Below, piece after piece: positions 9,600 through 21,800 of a stretch of 24,958 bases of DNA. Position numbers and translations under genes: made by a program. The stretch is from Pelargonium cotyledonis (taxonomy: Eukaryota; Streptophyta; Magnoliopsida; Geraniales; Geraniaceae), in contig JAYMTA010000714.1 in assembly GCA_036897625.1 (NCBI GenBank), positions 1 through 24,958 on the forward strand, read 5' to 3'. The notes under the pieces are model-generated. The model worked only from the letters and a program-made list of their open reading frames with translations. It was not told the DNA's origin and made no database searches. Position 1 is the first letter of the stretch. Every line of letters begins with the position of its first letter.

Positions 9600-9637
9600 T
9601 GGGCCTGACCACGGAAGCCCAATCCCTTGATAGCCCA
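9600..9637. promoter_or_regulatory. Three TGGGCY (site II) elements in the DNA2 promoter
   Basis: tgggcc lies at 9600-9605, and agcccA-type reverse complements (agccca) lie at 9616-9621 and 9632-9637. TGGGCY elements are known plant promoter motifs, bound by TCP factors, in genes active in dividing cells such as PCNA and ribosomal protein genes. Three copies within 40 bp, about 175-210 bp before the start codon, next to an E2F site, fit a proliferation-linked promoter. Confidence 0.6.
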
Positions 9638-9655
9638 CTTCTAATTTGCTTCATG

Positions 9656-9669
9656 TTTTGGCGGGAAAA
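9656..9669. promoter_or_regulatory. DNA2: E2F binding site in the DNA2 promoter
   Basis: ttttggcgggaaaa contains a full E2F consensus (TTTSSCGS) on the minus strand, read as TTTTCCCGCC. It lies about 140-155 bp upstream of the DNA2 start codon, in the position seen in plant replication genes. It predicts G1/S induction by the E2F-DP/RBR pathway, in keeping with DNA2's role in Okazaki fragment processing and repair. Binding has not been shown here; the motif match is exact. Confidence 0.75.
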
Positions 9670-9810
9670 TCCAACTTCCTCTACTCTCTGTCTCTGAGAC
9701 TGATAAACTCCGATCGCCGCCCCTCCCTTTTCAGAGAACCCCAAAGCTATCTCCATTGACCTGTAGCCTTAGAGCTTCACAGAACATTCAAAAGCAAAAA
9801 GCTTAGTACT

Positions 9811-12800
9811 ATGCCTCCAAGAAAGAAACCCAATTCTTCTTCTTCTTCTTCTTCATCATCAAAGAAAGCGATTCAGAATCAAACCCCCCAGCCTCCCAAG
9901 TTTGGAATCCAACATTTCTTCGAGCGCCACACCCAAAATGCCCTTCTAGCTTCTCAGACTCAGAATCAGAAGAAGAATCCTGGAAACAACTCCGTTTCCG
10001 ATCCTCCAAATAACCCTAACCCCTCTTCCACTTCTCCACAACTTGACCCTTCCATTTCAGATTCAAACAAGAGTGCGCTACTGTTTAAGAAGCCCAAGGC
10101 AAGTTCATTGACTGTGCACAACCCTAATCTAAAGGGTAATGGGGCTGTGGCTATCCAAAATCCTGAAAATGGGCCGAATTTCCGGGTGGCCGGTTCTGGT
10201 AAACTGCTGGAGAATACACCTCCTGAGTGTTTGGTGGCAGCAGGCATTGATGGAGAGGAGAACCAGTATGATCAAGTGTCACCACAAATTTCTAAGTCTG
10301 TGTCTCTCAAACGCTTCAAGTTCTCACCTGGATTGGTAATTATCTTTTCAGCTTACTGTTTCTGTTGTTTAATGTTAATATCATCATTTGGGAATGTATT
10401 GGATGCTCTGATCAGAGTCATCGGAAATCGAGTGTTTTTAATATTGTAAATTTAAACGTGGTAGTAGTTGATAAAGCAAAGCCAAGATGATGGTGGGGAT
10501 GATATCACATGGAAGATATCGCCGGTTAATGAGCGACTCCAGGCAGTTTCGAAGCACATGCCTGATGTGATTAGAAATTTGGCTGAATCTTCAAGGGTCA
10601 GCTCCTCCTATTTTTGTCAGAACTTGGAAAACGAGGTGTGCTCTTTACTCCGATTCTGCCTATGTTTCCTTGTAATGCTTTTTGTATTTGATGATGTTTT
10701 GCTAACACTGAACTTTACAGACATCTGGTGTTCCAGGCAAGCTTGAGAAGTGGCTTTCTTCACCAACACTTAAGACTTGTGAAAAATCTCTTTCCTTAAC
10801 TAAAAGGGTTGGGTTGAAAAGAGCAAACCTTGATCAGGAAATGGATTCCCGTGAAAATTTTGCTGCAATGAGTACATCAAATACTGCTACTCGACAAAGT
10901 CCATTCCAAACACCACCATCTTTATCATATTGCCATGATAAGGTAATTATTCTCTTATATCCTTACCCATGTTTTGATCTTGCAAAGGTCTCGTGGCTGC
11001 TTTTGATACTGCCAGACAAAATGGTCTTACGGTTTTCAATGGTTTAAGTGGATAGCTAGGGTGGAGCAAGATAACTAAATAATGCTACCAAATAAATCTC
11101 ATATGAAATCTCCAATATCTGAACTGCATTAACCTTAGCTGATAAAGCTAAGAAAATTCAAAATGACGGTAAAAGTTCTTAAAAGAAGAGATCAAGTTCC
11201 TATCTGGTTCTTCTCTTCCTCTTCTAAGGGCCCATAAAAGAGTAAGTATACTTAGGAAATTCATTAGTCATGATCAATTGCCAGAAAATTTGGGGAAAGA
11301 TAAGTGAACATTTTTACATTCTTTCTCATTAATTAGTCAATGAAATATGTTAGAGTAATTTTAAGGAGGAATGGAAACAGATGATATAAGACTTCAAGTT
11401 TTTCTTGCCCCTTTTAGTTATATTTTTGTCTACAAAAAGAGCCTTATCATTTTCTATTACTGACTCCTTCATATCAAATGCAGCTTTGTAATGATGGTTC
11501 TTGCAATGGAGCATCTGATCAACTGGGTCCAAGGCAACACAAAAAGGTTTGAATTATATATAAATATACCCGGACCTTGTTCATTCTGGTTAATTTGTTT
11601 ATTTATTTCAATTGGATTACTTTATGTCTTCTCGATTCATTGCAGCTTGAAAGTCCTTTTTATTTGATTTTGAGGGTAAGACATATCTTGACATGATTTT
11701 ATTTCAATTAATTTGTTTGTCGATTCTGTCAGGCATTGCTTGAACTTTTAGATCAAGTGGAAGATGCTATTTCTATTGAAGACTCAGTATCTAATGACAT
11801 GAAGACATACTCATCTATTGTGAAAGATAAAAATGGTGATGATACATCTGTTAGAGACAACAATGCTTTAAGGAGATTGTCAATGGGTCTAATAGAAAAG
11901 GTCAATGAGGCAGTTTCTAACCGCAATCTCCTCGTATTAGAGGTGTTTCTTCTATTCTTTAATTTTCTTGCATTAGGGTTATACTTTACCTCATGAAGGA
12001 AAATAGTCCTTTCAGTTTGAATATGTTGCATTCTTTCTCTATGCTACAGGTATCTGAGAAGAGTAAACCTGCCGATTCTTGTGGTCCTCAGCACCCATAC
12101 AAGGTTTAATAAGCTTTAAGTTGTAAACCATTATGTTCCTTTGTCTTTGCTGCTAGAAGTAGTAAAGGTGATTGATTGGTTTGCAGGTTCTTCGCTTACT
12201 GAATGAGCAAAGTGGAGAAGAACGGGCAGTGTATTTGTGGGAAGAATGGTACGTAGTTGATAATCATAACACCCATATGCTTATGAATTGTGTCTCTAGT
12301 ACTTTTGCTAGTAAATATTAAACGAAGGAAAATTATCATAGATTTCCAAAACATTGCTCTTTGTGCCTTCAGTATTAAGATATAGTATTTGTTTTTTTTT
12401 TCTACATCTACCCAGTGGCATGATATCTTGATTGTTCAAGTTATTGAGATTGGAGTTGTTTCTTACCAACCAAGTTAACCTTATTAGTTGCCTATTGGAA
12501 TTTTTGTTTTCTGATAAAGTTCATCTTAATAATTGCTTGATAGGATCAGATATTTATATGATGGCTTTCAACGTGTTCAGGAGTCTATGATGCTATTATT
12601 AACAATCACATGCCTGAAATTTTCGTTGAGGAAATTACGTTTTAAGATATTTTCTATCCTAAGTGTATTTCTGAAATATGAGCATTAAGGAAATTAACAT
12701 TTTTAAAGCTAACTGACCTCTTTTCCCATTTGTATTTTGTTAGGTTCTATAGTGTGATTGCACCTGGAGATACTGTAAATGTCATAGGGGAGTTCGATGA

Positions 12801-15800
12801 CAAGGGAAAATGCGATGTAGATCGGGACAAAAATCTTCTAATTGTTCACCCAGATATTTTGGTATCTGGAACTCGGGTAAATACTTTATGCTTCTGGTTT
12901 CATTGTTCTAGATATACTTATATGGGATAATATGTCCAAGATTTTTGATGAAAACTGTTCTAAGCCATGACTTAGTGGTTGTTTTTTTTTTTAATTAGAC
13001 CTGTGCTTGTTTTACCTTTTAATCAATGCAACGTTTCTAGGTTGCTGCAAGTTTTAGTTGCCCAAGACGAACTGTCCTGGATGAGAGGCTGAAATTCAGT
13101 GAGCATTCTACCTCTGCATTAATTGGTACCTTACTGCACCAAGTTTTTCAGGTAGGACTAAATAAAGTTCCCTTTATTATGTATGAAATTTGTTGTATAC
13201 AAATTCACTTTATCATGTTCATGGTTTTTAGTTATAAATTCTTTCCTTAACGAATAGTGCCATCTTTTATCATAACTTTTATTATGAAGGCCGGACTTGT
13301 GAAGGAGATTCCAACAAAAGACTTCTTGGAGGAATATGCAGGGATAGTGCTCCAGAAAAACATCGAGAGCTTGTATGCATGTGGAGGTGGAGATTTATAA
13401 ATGTTACTTGTCTATATTGTGATATATGATATATCTTATTGGCAACTTCAGCCAGGAACTTCTTTTGTTGAACTTGTGATACCATAGGAGTTGTCTTATT
13501 AGTTCACCCCTCCACATTCTATCAAATTTTAATATAATATTATTTGTAGAAATTGTAATTAATAGATTTTGGGCATTGTTTTGACTGAAATCTCTTATTT
13601 ATGTTTTTTTTTTTTTAATTTTGCAGTAAATGAAAATGATATGCGCAGAAACATGATTGAGGCAATTCCAAAATTATTAAATTGGATCATTCTATTCAAG
13701 CATTCACAGGTGTTCAGTTGATTTATTTATTTATAACTATCTTTTATTCTTAGGTAAATAATGTTGTCGGGGTGGTCTGGTACTTTCTTGCTAAACAGTA
13801 ACCTTGCCTTGTCCAGACCGGACATATGTGGTGGGTTGTTAACTTATCCATCCGAGAGCTATTGCCCAGAGCCCAAGATAGTCTTCGCGATGCTGAAGCA
13901 CACTTTGTCTTCTATGTTCATAATTATATTTATAGGTCTATTTTTGTCATAAAACATCATGGTTTACCCGATTAACTCACATACTCTACTCCCTCCTGAT
14001 TTTCTCCAATTCTGTACTTGTTATATAATGAATTTCTATTTTTCACGTGTCCTACCTATCTTTTGCTTCTCTGATTTATGGACATTACATTAGTTGAATC
14101 CATGTATATATGATGCGTCCCTCACCTTTTTTTAGATGTTAGTATCTGGCACCTTGTCTTTTTGTTGAACAAAGGCAAAAAAAATTGTTGTATACAGGCA
14201 TGTGTGTGCCCATATTACAGGGGTGACCATTATTGACTGAATTAATTACACCTAACCTGTGTCATTCAAGTTGATGCTCTGTTGAATGATTGACAGAGCT
14301 CAGGAGCCCCTACTGTTGATTTTGGATCTGACAATGAGCAGAAAAGGGTCAGCATATCCGAGGTTAGACATCCCGCTTTAATTGTTAGTACCATTTGTAT
14401 ATTTGCGTTAATATGCATGCATTTAACATGATAATTACGTTACTGAATGTAGGATTCGGTATTGATTAGGTTCAGTATGAGATAGGCTGTAGGAATTCAG
14501 TCTGAATATGTTTTCAGATGAATCAGATCTCAAATCCGTGCCAAAATTTTGTGCTGTCCTATTAATTTTATGAATTTTATTTCATTTTAAAAAAACTTTT
14601 TCCTTTTGTTTAAGGTAACCTTGACTATACTATTAGTTGCTATGTTAACAATATTAATCATAATGAAAGTTTGATAGACTAAGGATATCATGGTTAAAGT
14701 GTATAAATTTTTAATCGATAATGTTTAAAGTAAATACTAAACATAATTATAGTAAGGTTTTGGATACCATATAGTAGTTGAAAACTATAGCTGTAACAAT
14801 ATCTGTAGGGGATTTTTGAGCTGCACCTGTTTAGGTCAAAGTGGGTTGGATACCTTGATCTTGCCTATTTCCACCCCTAACTGTTTTGTAGATACTGCAT
14901 AGGTTGAAGGCTAGCACACATGACACACCATATAGTTGATTGTTCTGTTTTACTTTACTTTACAAATGTATACATCCTTACTAACTGGAATTATCCTTAA
15001 TCGCATTTTTTTAATTTGCCTGATTTCCTGTATAGAAAATCAGTGTTGTAAAAAAACCTGTTTTAACTGTAGGTAGTTGACATCGAGGAGATGGCATGGG
15101 CCCCAAAATATGGATTGAAAGGAATGATTGATGCTTCTATTAAAGTAAAAGTCGAATCAAACACCACTAATGTGTGTGAAAAAATTGTGCCTCTGGAGTT
15201 TAAAACTGGAAAAGGCCCCAATGGCCAGGTAAGAAATTTGTGTGCCATCAATGCCTTGAGGCTTGAAATTTTAAAAGCAATCTGTGAGATACTCATCAAA
15301 TCTATCTTGATCTCTTTTTTTTCTAAGATATGTAAACTAGAAGCAGAATCTGAATCACTATTTTCTGTGGTGCTTATATTTCTCTTGATCATGTTTCCTT
15401 TATTTTCTCTGTTCTCACTCATTATGGTTGTTTATGCAGTCATCAGTGGAACACTGTGCCCAAGTGATTTTGTACACCCTCCTTATGTCTGACAGGTGCA
15501 AATAATTATATAATTCCTTTTAATATAAGCTTTAATTCAAGATATAGTTTGGAGAGGTGTGTGTGCTGGGAGCTTTTTGAGAGAGTATTACTTATCCGCT
15601 TGCTGTTGTATTTCCTTTAGGTATATGCAAAATATTGATTCTGGTCTTCTGTACTATCTCCAATCAGATCAAACACAGGTATGATAAAAAAAAAATATAA
15701 GCCAAGTAATTTTGGCTTAGAATGAGCCTGCCTAGTAAAACATGACACCTAATTAAATATAACGCATACCTGCCCAATGAATTTGTGGGTGCAGAGTGCC

Positions 15801-18800
15801 ACATTGGGTCTAGCAGACTTTAGCGAGGTGTTATGTTTTGATTAGTTGGCTTACTCTAAGCCATATAACGCTTGGATTAAATTATGCAAATCCTATATAT
15901 TTCTATCTACCCATGGTTCAGGAGACTGAGTGTTTATTTACCAATTGTGAAGGGAATTGCTGTTCGAAGATCTGACTTGGTTGGGCTAATCATGCGCCGC
16001 AATGAACTAGCAAATGATATTCTCAAGGCATCAACTATGCAACAATTGCCCTCAATGTTACAGGTTTGGCAGTCACTGCTTTATAAGATTTCTGTATTAC
16101 TTGACTTCCATTTGAATATATTATTGTTTCCTTCTTTTTAGAGGCCAAACATGTGCAAAAGTTGTCGCCATCTTGGTGTATGCACTATTTATCACAAGGT
16201 AAACTTTTGATCCTTATAAAGCTCAAGGAGTGTATAATTCTTCTGTTTATTGGTAGGCTAATTATTTGTAGCAGTAGGTGGCTTCTGCTGGCCTACTTCC
16301 TACAACATGAAAAAAATCCTGAAGTAACTAGTTTAAGTCACTTCAGGCTTTAGATAGTTGTTTGAATACCCTTATTTATCACTGGCCTCTATATTTAAGT
16401 GCTGCAGGCACATGGTGGAAGCACAGAGAGCAGTGGACTAGGTGATATGTTTGTTTCTCATGTTAGCCACTTGACACCTTCTCATTTTGCCTTCCTTCGG
16501 AAGTGGGATAGGCTTATTGATTTAGAAACTAATGAAAAGCAGGTGACCTTTACTGTTGTATGTATATTTCATATTTATTAGCAACCTAAAACTTATGCAC
16601 TGCTAAGTGAATTATGTTTTTTTTTTCTCTCTTCCCCCCTCAAAATTTCAGCATGCAAAGAACAAAATATGGCGATCACGCAGTCTGAGGGGTGACAACT
16701 TCAGTAGTTGCCTCTCTTCTATTGTTCTTGATATGTCAAATAAACTTCAACATCAGAAACCTTTGGAAGACAACCGATATATCTATCATTTTGTGCGGCA
16801 AGATATGCCATCTCTCAACGTAGAAGCATCTAATGGAAATTCTTCGAGTGCAGATCATGCTCCAACAAGTGATTTGGATTGCTCACTTAAAATTGGGGAT
16901 TATGTGGTACAATATTTTTTCTGTGGCTAGGCTTATCGTCTGATGCATCTTTTGTGTTTATTTTAATTTTGCTCAGGCTAAATATTAATAATCTATTACT
17001 GGTACAAGTTGCATGCGTAGTTCTTGTTAATATATTGCATATTGTATCATGCTCATTTGGAGGTGTCCATGTTTGTATCCATTAGAGGACCAACTCAACT
17101 AACAGCTTAAGCTGATGGTTCAAGGCCCAATTTATTTTTTCTCGACACACCCCCTCACGTGCAAGCCCATTATCGCTTTTGCAAGTGGTCCATGCACAAG
17201 TCTTCTTGTGTTGTGCTGGAATTTAATATAATTTAATCAGAGTAGTGGACTCAAACTCTTGACCCTTGTGTCAACCAAGGCTTTTGTACCATGTTGAGCT
17301 ATAGAAAGGTGAATTCCTCTTCAACCTGTCTATTGCTCAACAATATCCTTTCTTTTGTAGCTAATATTTCTCAAGCATGTACATGTTAGTATTAGTGTAT
17401 ACTTTATCATAGTGTGGATTTCAAATGATAATTGTTTTTGAGTATTTGGCTATTATGAATAAAAATAAACTACTTCTGATTACATTGTATCTTTCACACT
17501 AGCCAATGTCTCAATATAATTTGACTGCATATGGTCCTGTTCCTCCTGTTTTTTTGTTATCCTTTCTCTAAGTACATGTCTATATCAATGTGCACTCTTA
17601 ATCTTCAGTGTAGGCAATGATGGGATAATAACTGTGATTTGTGAAATATTTTCTCCAAACTTTTCTGCTCTTTAGTTGGTCTATTGATGGATTATATGCT
17701 TTTTAAGTATTCTGTCATTTTTTGAACAGCCGTCTCATTATATGCATGTCGTCTTACTTTCCTTTTCAGTTCTATTAATAACAACGTAACATTTTATCTT
17801 CAGATACTTACAGCTGAATCTTGTCATCTATCAGTTGGAAGCGGAATCATAACTGATATCAGTCGCTCTCAAGTTTCAGTAAGAATTTATTTACTGTATA
17901 ATCTGTTATTGTGTTTTACCATGAACTTGAAAATTTATCATGGTTACTCTTTTCTCAAAAACATGGATGTCCCTGAAGCTAACACTTGTAGCATTAACAG
18001 AATTTAAGCCTTTTATCTTAAATGACCTAAAGATCCCCAATTTGACTTCTGTAAAATTACTAGATTTCTTTTTCGAAGCGTTTACGGCTTCCTGGGAGTA
18101 ACCCTTCTTCAGAGGCTGAAGATCTTCGTCAGGAGGTCTGGCGAGTTGACAAGGATGAGGCTATGACTTCATTTGCTGTTATGAGGTTAATTGATGTGTG
18201 ATTTATCTTCATTATTGCGCAATGATAAATGCAATATACTCTGTATTCTCATGCATGTTTTTTTTTTTAACATTGATGAAGGTTCAACCTTGCACAGCTT
18301 TTTCTTCAAAGTGGTGAAACTTCTCATCTACGGAAAATGATTGTTGACGTTGAGGTGAATGCACGTTCCTATTTTGCATTGTTGTTTACTTTGCTAATTC
18401 TGATTACACTCTCTGTGATTGTCCATGTGCCCACTTTTTGCAGGCTCCTAGATTTGACAGTGGATGTATATCCAGTCAGGATCCTGCAATATCATATGTT
18501 TGTTCGGAAAAAAGTTTGAATAATGATCAGCGTCGAGCAATAATTAAGGTTTCTCTATAATTACCATTTTTGCTATTTCAAAATTCACTTAACCAAGTAT
18601 ATTTTGTGATTCATCATTGAGCTCAATCTACTTTTAGCTAGCTTTGTTTTGATTATCCACCTATGATATATACATGCACTTATTTTTCGCAATTTTGATG
18701 TTTCAGATACTTACAGCAAAGGATTATGCTCTAATCTTAGGAATGCCTGGAACAGGCAAGACGTCTACAATGGTGCATGCTGTAAAAGCCTTGTTGATCA

Positions 18801-21800
18801 GAGGTGCAACCATTTTGCTTACGTCCTACACCAACTCAGCTGTTGACAATTTACTTATCAAGCTGAAAGCACAGGTCATTACAATCCTTTTAATGTATTT
18901 TGTTATAGCTATAAAATATATGCATTTTGTATTCAAATGTTCACTGCCATCCATTTGTACCGCAAAAAACTTCAAACTGGAAACCATATATGCATGTGTA
19001 AGCTTGATTTTTATCCATATTAACATCAAATATTGCCCACCTATTCATTGGTTACAATATATCGTCCATGTAGAACATATCTTATTAGCGTAATGGAGCA
19101 ATAAAAAAAATGTTCAGTTCTAAAAAAAAAGTTTGTAGAAGTCTTTGATCAAACTCACTATAGCTAGATGGACATCAACTAGCTACCCCATGTTTCATTG
19201 TCCATTTTATGTCACATTTCTGGTCAATGACAAAGTAAGGAATTGAGGGTATTTTGGGTGTTAAAAAATATTTAATCTATCATGTGACCAGCACATGTTC
19301 GTAAAAGATGATGTGTTTTGAAACATGAAGTGGTTGTGTTTTTTGGCCTCAAACAGGGGTTCTCTGTAATTACCCCTTAAACAACTCAGTGTAACCTAAC
19401 AAATCATGTCCTATGTTTTTTGAAATGACGAATTACGTGTCTGAAAAAGCATTGTGAATTGTGTCACATATTCGAATTGGTGCTTCATACACTGTTTCAA
19501 CCAATTTCCTTTTGTGGTAAATGGTATGTGATTCTTATGATACATATAGGCTTCAGATTCAGTCATGATGAGTGTGCCTTGTGTATGGACCTGTGATATG
19601 TACATAGTGCCCCAATACCATTTCCTTCTTTTCATTCATATTATTGTAACTTAAATAATTGCAGAACATTGATTTTGTACGAATTGGAAGACATGAAGCT
19701 GTGCATAAAGAAATTCAGGGGCATTGCTTTTCAGGTCAGCTATTTTGTTAATAACAGCATTTTTCAATGTCTAACTTGATTTTTCTCCATGTTTTGATAA
19801 GATTTTTTGTGACAGCAATGGAAATACGTGGTGTGGAAGACATTAGAACAAGATTAAACGAAGTTAAAGTTGTAGCAGTTACTTGTTTGGGGATAACTAG
19901 CCCCTTTCTTGCAAACAAGAGATTCGACATATGCATCATGGATGAAGCAGGACAGACTACCCTCCCAGTATGAATTGTTGCTTCTTTGTTTTTGCCTAGG
20001 GTGGCTAGTGTTTGTGCTATAATTTTGTTTTCGCAACTACAGCATGTCAATTGAACAAAGCTAATATTATGAAGAGCATTCACATCTTTGAACTAGTCAG
20101 AATAATGATATTAAAGATTATAATAGTTATAAAGTAATTGAATCATATGAATGCCTGGAAATGATAACTGTTAAATTTTAAATTTGGTAACGTATAATGG
20201 CTTGGACTTCCACTTCAACAATATTATTTCATGATATGTTGGTTTTAGAACTCAATCCATTTGATGATGTATGAAATTTAATTTATGTGTGCCTTATTTT
20301 AAATAGATCAATTAGGTCCATAGATTAAGCTTCAACTTATTATATTTCCTATTTTATTTTAAGCTGACTCTTTTTTTTCTATATAAAGAGCTACATATCT
20401 ACGTCATTATTAACAATAGCATATCATATTTTCTACATGATATTGTAGCTTTCTTGTTTGTAAAGGGATTTCCATCATCTTCCGTTGCCTAACACAATTG
20501 CCTTAGGGCAGCAGTTTTCCTTCTCTGATTTATGATCTGACTTTACTAGAAATGTGTTCTTAGATCTAGTTCATTGATGTGTACTTTTGCTCATTACAAT
20601 TGGGGACAGGCCCGCCCTATTGGGGGTCATTGTAGCTTCTTTGCTTGATAGTATTTTCTTATTGGAAAGAGAAAATATGAATCTTTTTTGCATTTTATTT
20701 CTTGTCTTCCTAGAAATCTTTACTTTGTTAAGGCTGACAATAGTTGATGTTCCAGTTTTCATATGTTCTGAACTGTGTTGATATATCCTGTAAAACTCTA
20801 CATTTCAGTGTGTTTTAATGTACTGCTAGGTATCGCTGGGGCCATTGATGTTTGCTTCAGTGTTTGTTCTTGTTGGTGACCATTATCAGTTACCTCCACT
20901 TGTCCAGGTATGTGGATTTAATTTGTCCTCAATATTAATCGCTTAAGCTTTTCGTGCCACATATTTTACTAGTTATAAGTAATATTTTAACTAATTTGTA
21001 GAGCACAGAAGCCCGAGAGAATGGGATGGGGGTAAGTTTGTTTTGCAGGCTTTCAGAAGCACATCCTCAGGCAATTTCAGCGTTACAAAGTCAGGTAACT
21101 GTTTGAACTGATTTTTTTCTGGATCGACTCCACTACTCTTCCTATACCATGACAGTTTAGAAATCTGAACTTGTATGCAGTACCGTATGTGCCAAGGCAT
21201 TATGGAATTAGCAAATTCCTTGATATATGATAATAGATTATGTTGCGGGTCTTCTGAAATAGCAAATGGTCAACTCAGGGTTTCAGATTTGAGGCATTGT
21301 TCATCATGGCTGAAGGAGGTATGTGCATATTATTTTGCATGCGCTTTTAAGATTTATTTCCTTGTTACTTTTTTTTAAGGCCATCTTTATTTTGCAAATT
21401 GTCAAAACCTTGTGTAGCTTAGCCTGTTAGCCATGCACATTTTTTTTTTGTCTTTCTATTTTATAATTTTTTTTTATCAGCAATGGATAATATATATACA
21501 TGTTTTTTGAAAGTAGCAATGGATAATATATATTAATAATGAAATGACTGAGTTTCTAAGCAAGAAAAGCAGTGTCAGTCGAGATATATAAAAAAACACT
21601 TACCAGAGAGCATATAGAAGGAAGTAGATGCTAGACAATGATTGATTAACATAACACACTCTAGGTTGGACTAAGGTAGACATAATATAGAGACAAAGAT
21701 CCAATGACTGCCAATGAAAGTGTTGCTGCAAATTTTCAAGCATCACAACTAGACTCCAGGGAAGGTGAGTGAGGACAGTTGGTGCGTCTTTAGAAAGGGT

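Larger units (their letters stand above)
9811..12876 (+). other. DNA2: DNA2 exons 1-8: N-terminal extension and OB-like region
   Basis: Exons: 9811-10335, 10468 (or 10477)-10635, 10721-10942, 11484-11546, 11733-11942, 12050-12103, 12187-12248, 12744-12876 (residues 1-479). The first 175 residues are low-complexity, with nine serines at 9-17 encoded by a TCT/TCA run, and include KFGIQHFF (30-37), a PIP-box-like motif. The middle part is poorly conserved, with ISPVNERLQAVSKHMPDVI and ALLELLDQVEDAI as the more structured stretches. Exons 7-8 (VYLWEEWFYSVIAPGDTVNV, then LLIVHPDILVSGTR) match the OB-like region that precedes the nuclease in DNA2. Exon edges in the variable part rest on splice signals and frame alone. 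Confidence 0.75.
13041..16542 (+). other. DNA2: DNA2 exons 9-18: Fe-S RecB-like nuclease domain
   Basis: Exons: 13041-13151, 13290-13386, 13627-13709, 14297-14362, 15073-15228, 15440-15495, 15621-15678, 15953-16063, 16142-16198, 16408-16542 (residues 480-789). The first Fe-S cysteine is in SFSCPRR (C486). The nuclease residues follow: H512 in LIGTLLHQ, D618 in KGMIDAS, E640 and K642 in PLEFKTGK, and Q658/Y662 in CAQVILYTLLMSD. Exon 17 carries the other three cysteines as C730-x2-C733-x5-C739 (MCKSCRHLGVC). VRRSDLVGLIMRRNELA (exon 16) is a strongly conserved DNA2 segment. Metal ligands and cluster ligands are complete, so both nuclease activity and cluster binding are expected. Confidence 0.92.

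Noticed and set aside
9520..9756. Minus-strand frame over the DNA2 promoter, as a divergent gene
   Set aside because: Its sequence resembles nothing known and it covers the E2F and site II elements; no independent support.
13761..13952. 63-codon open frame in DNA2 intron 11
   Set aside because: It falls between well-fitted exons, has no similarity I recognise, and no splice sites that would join it in frame were evident.
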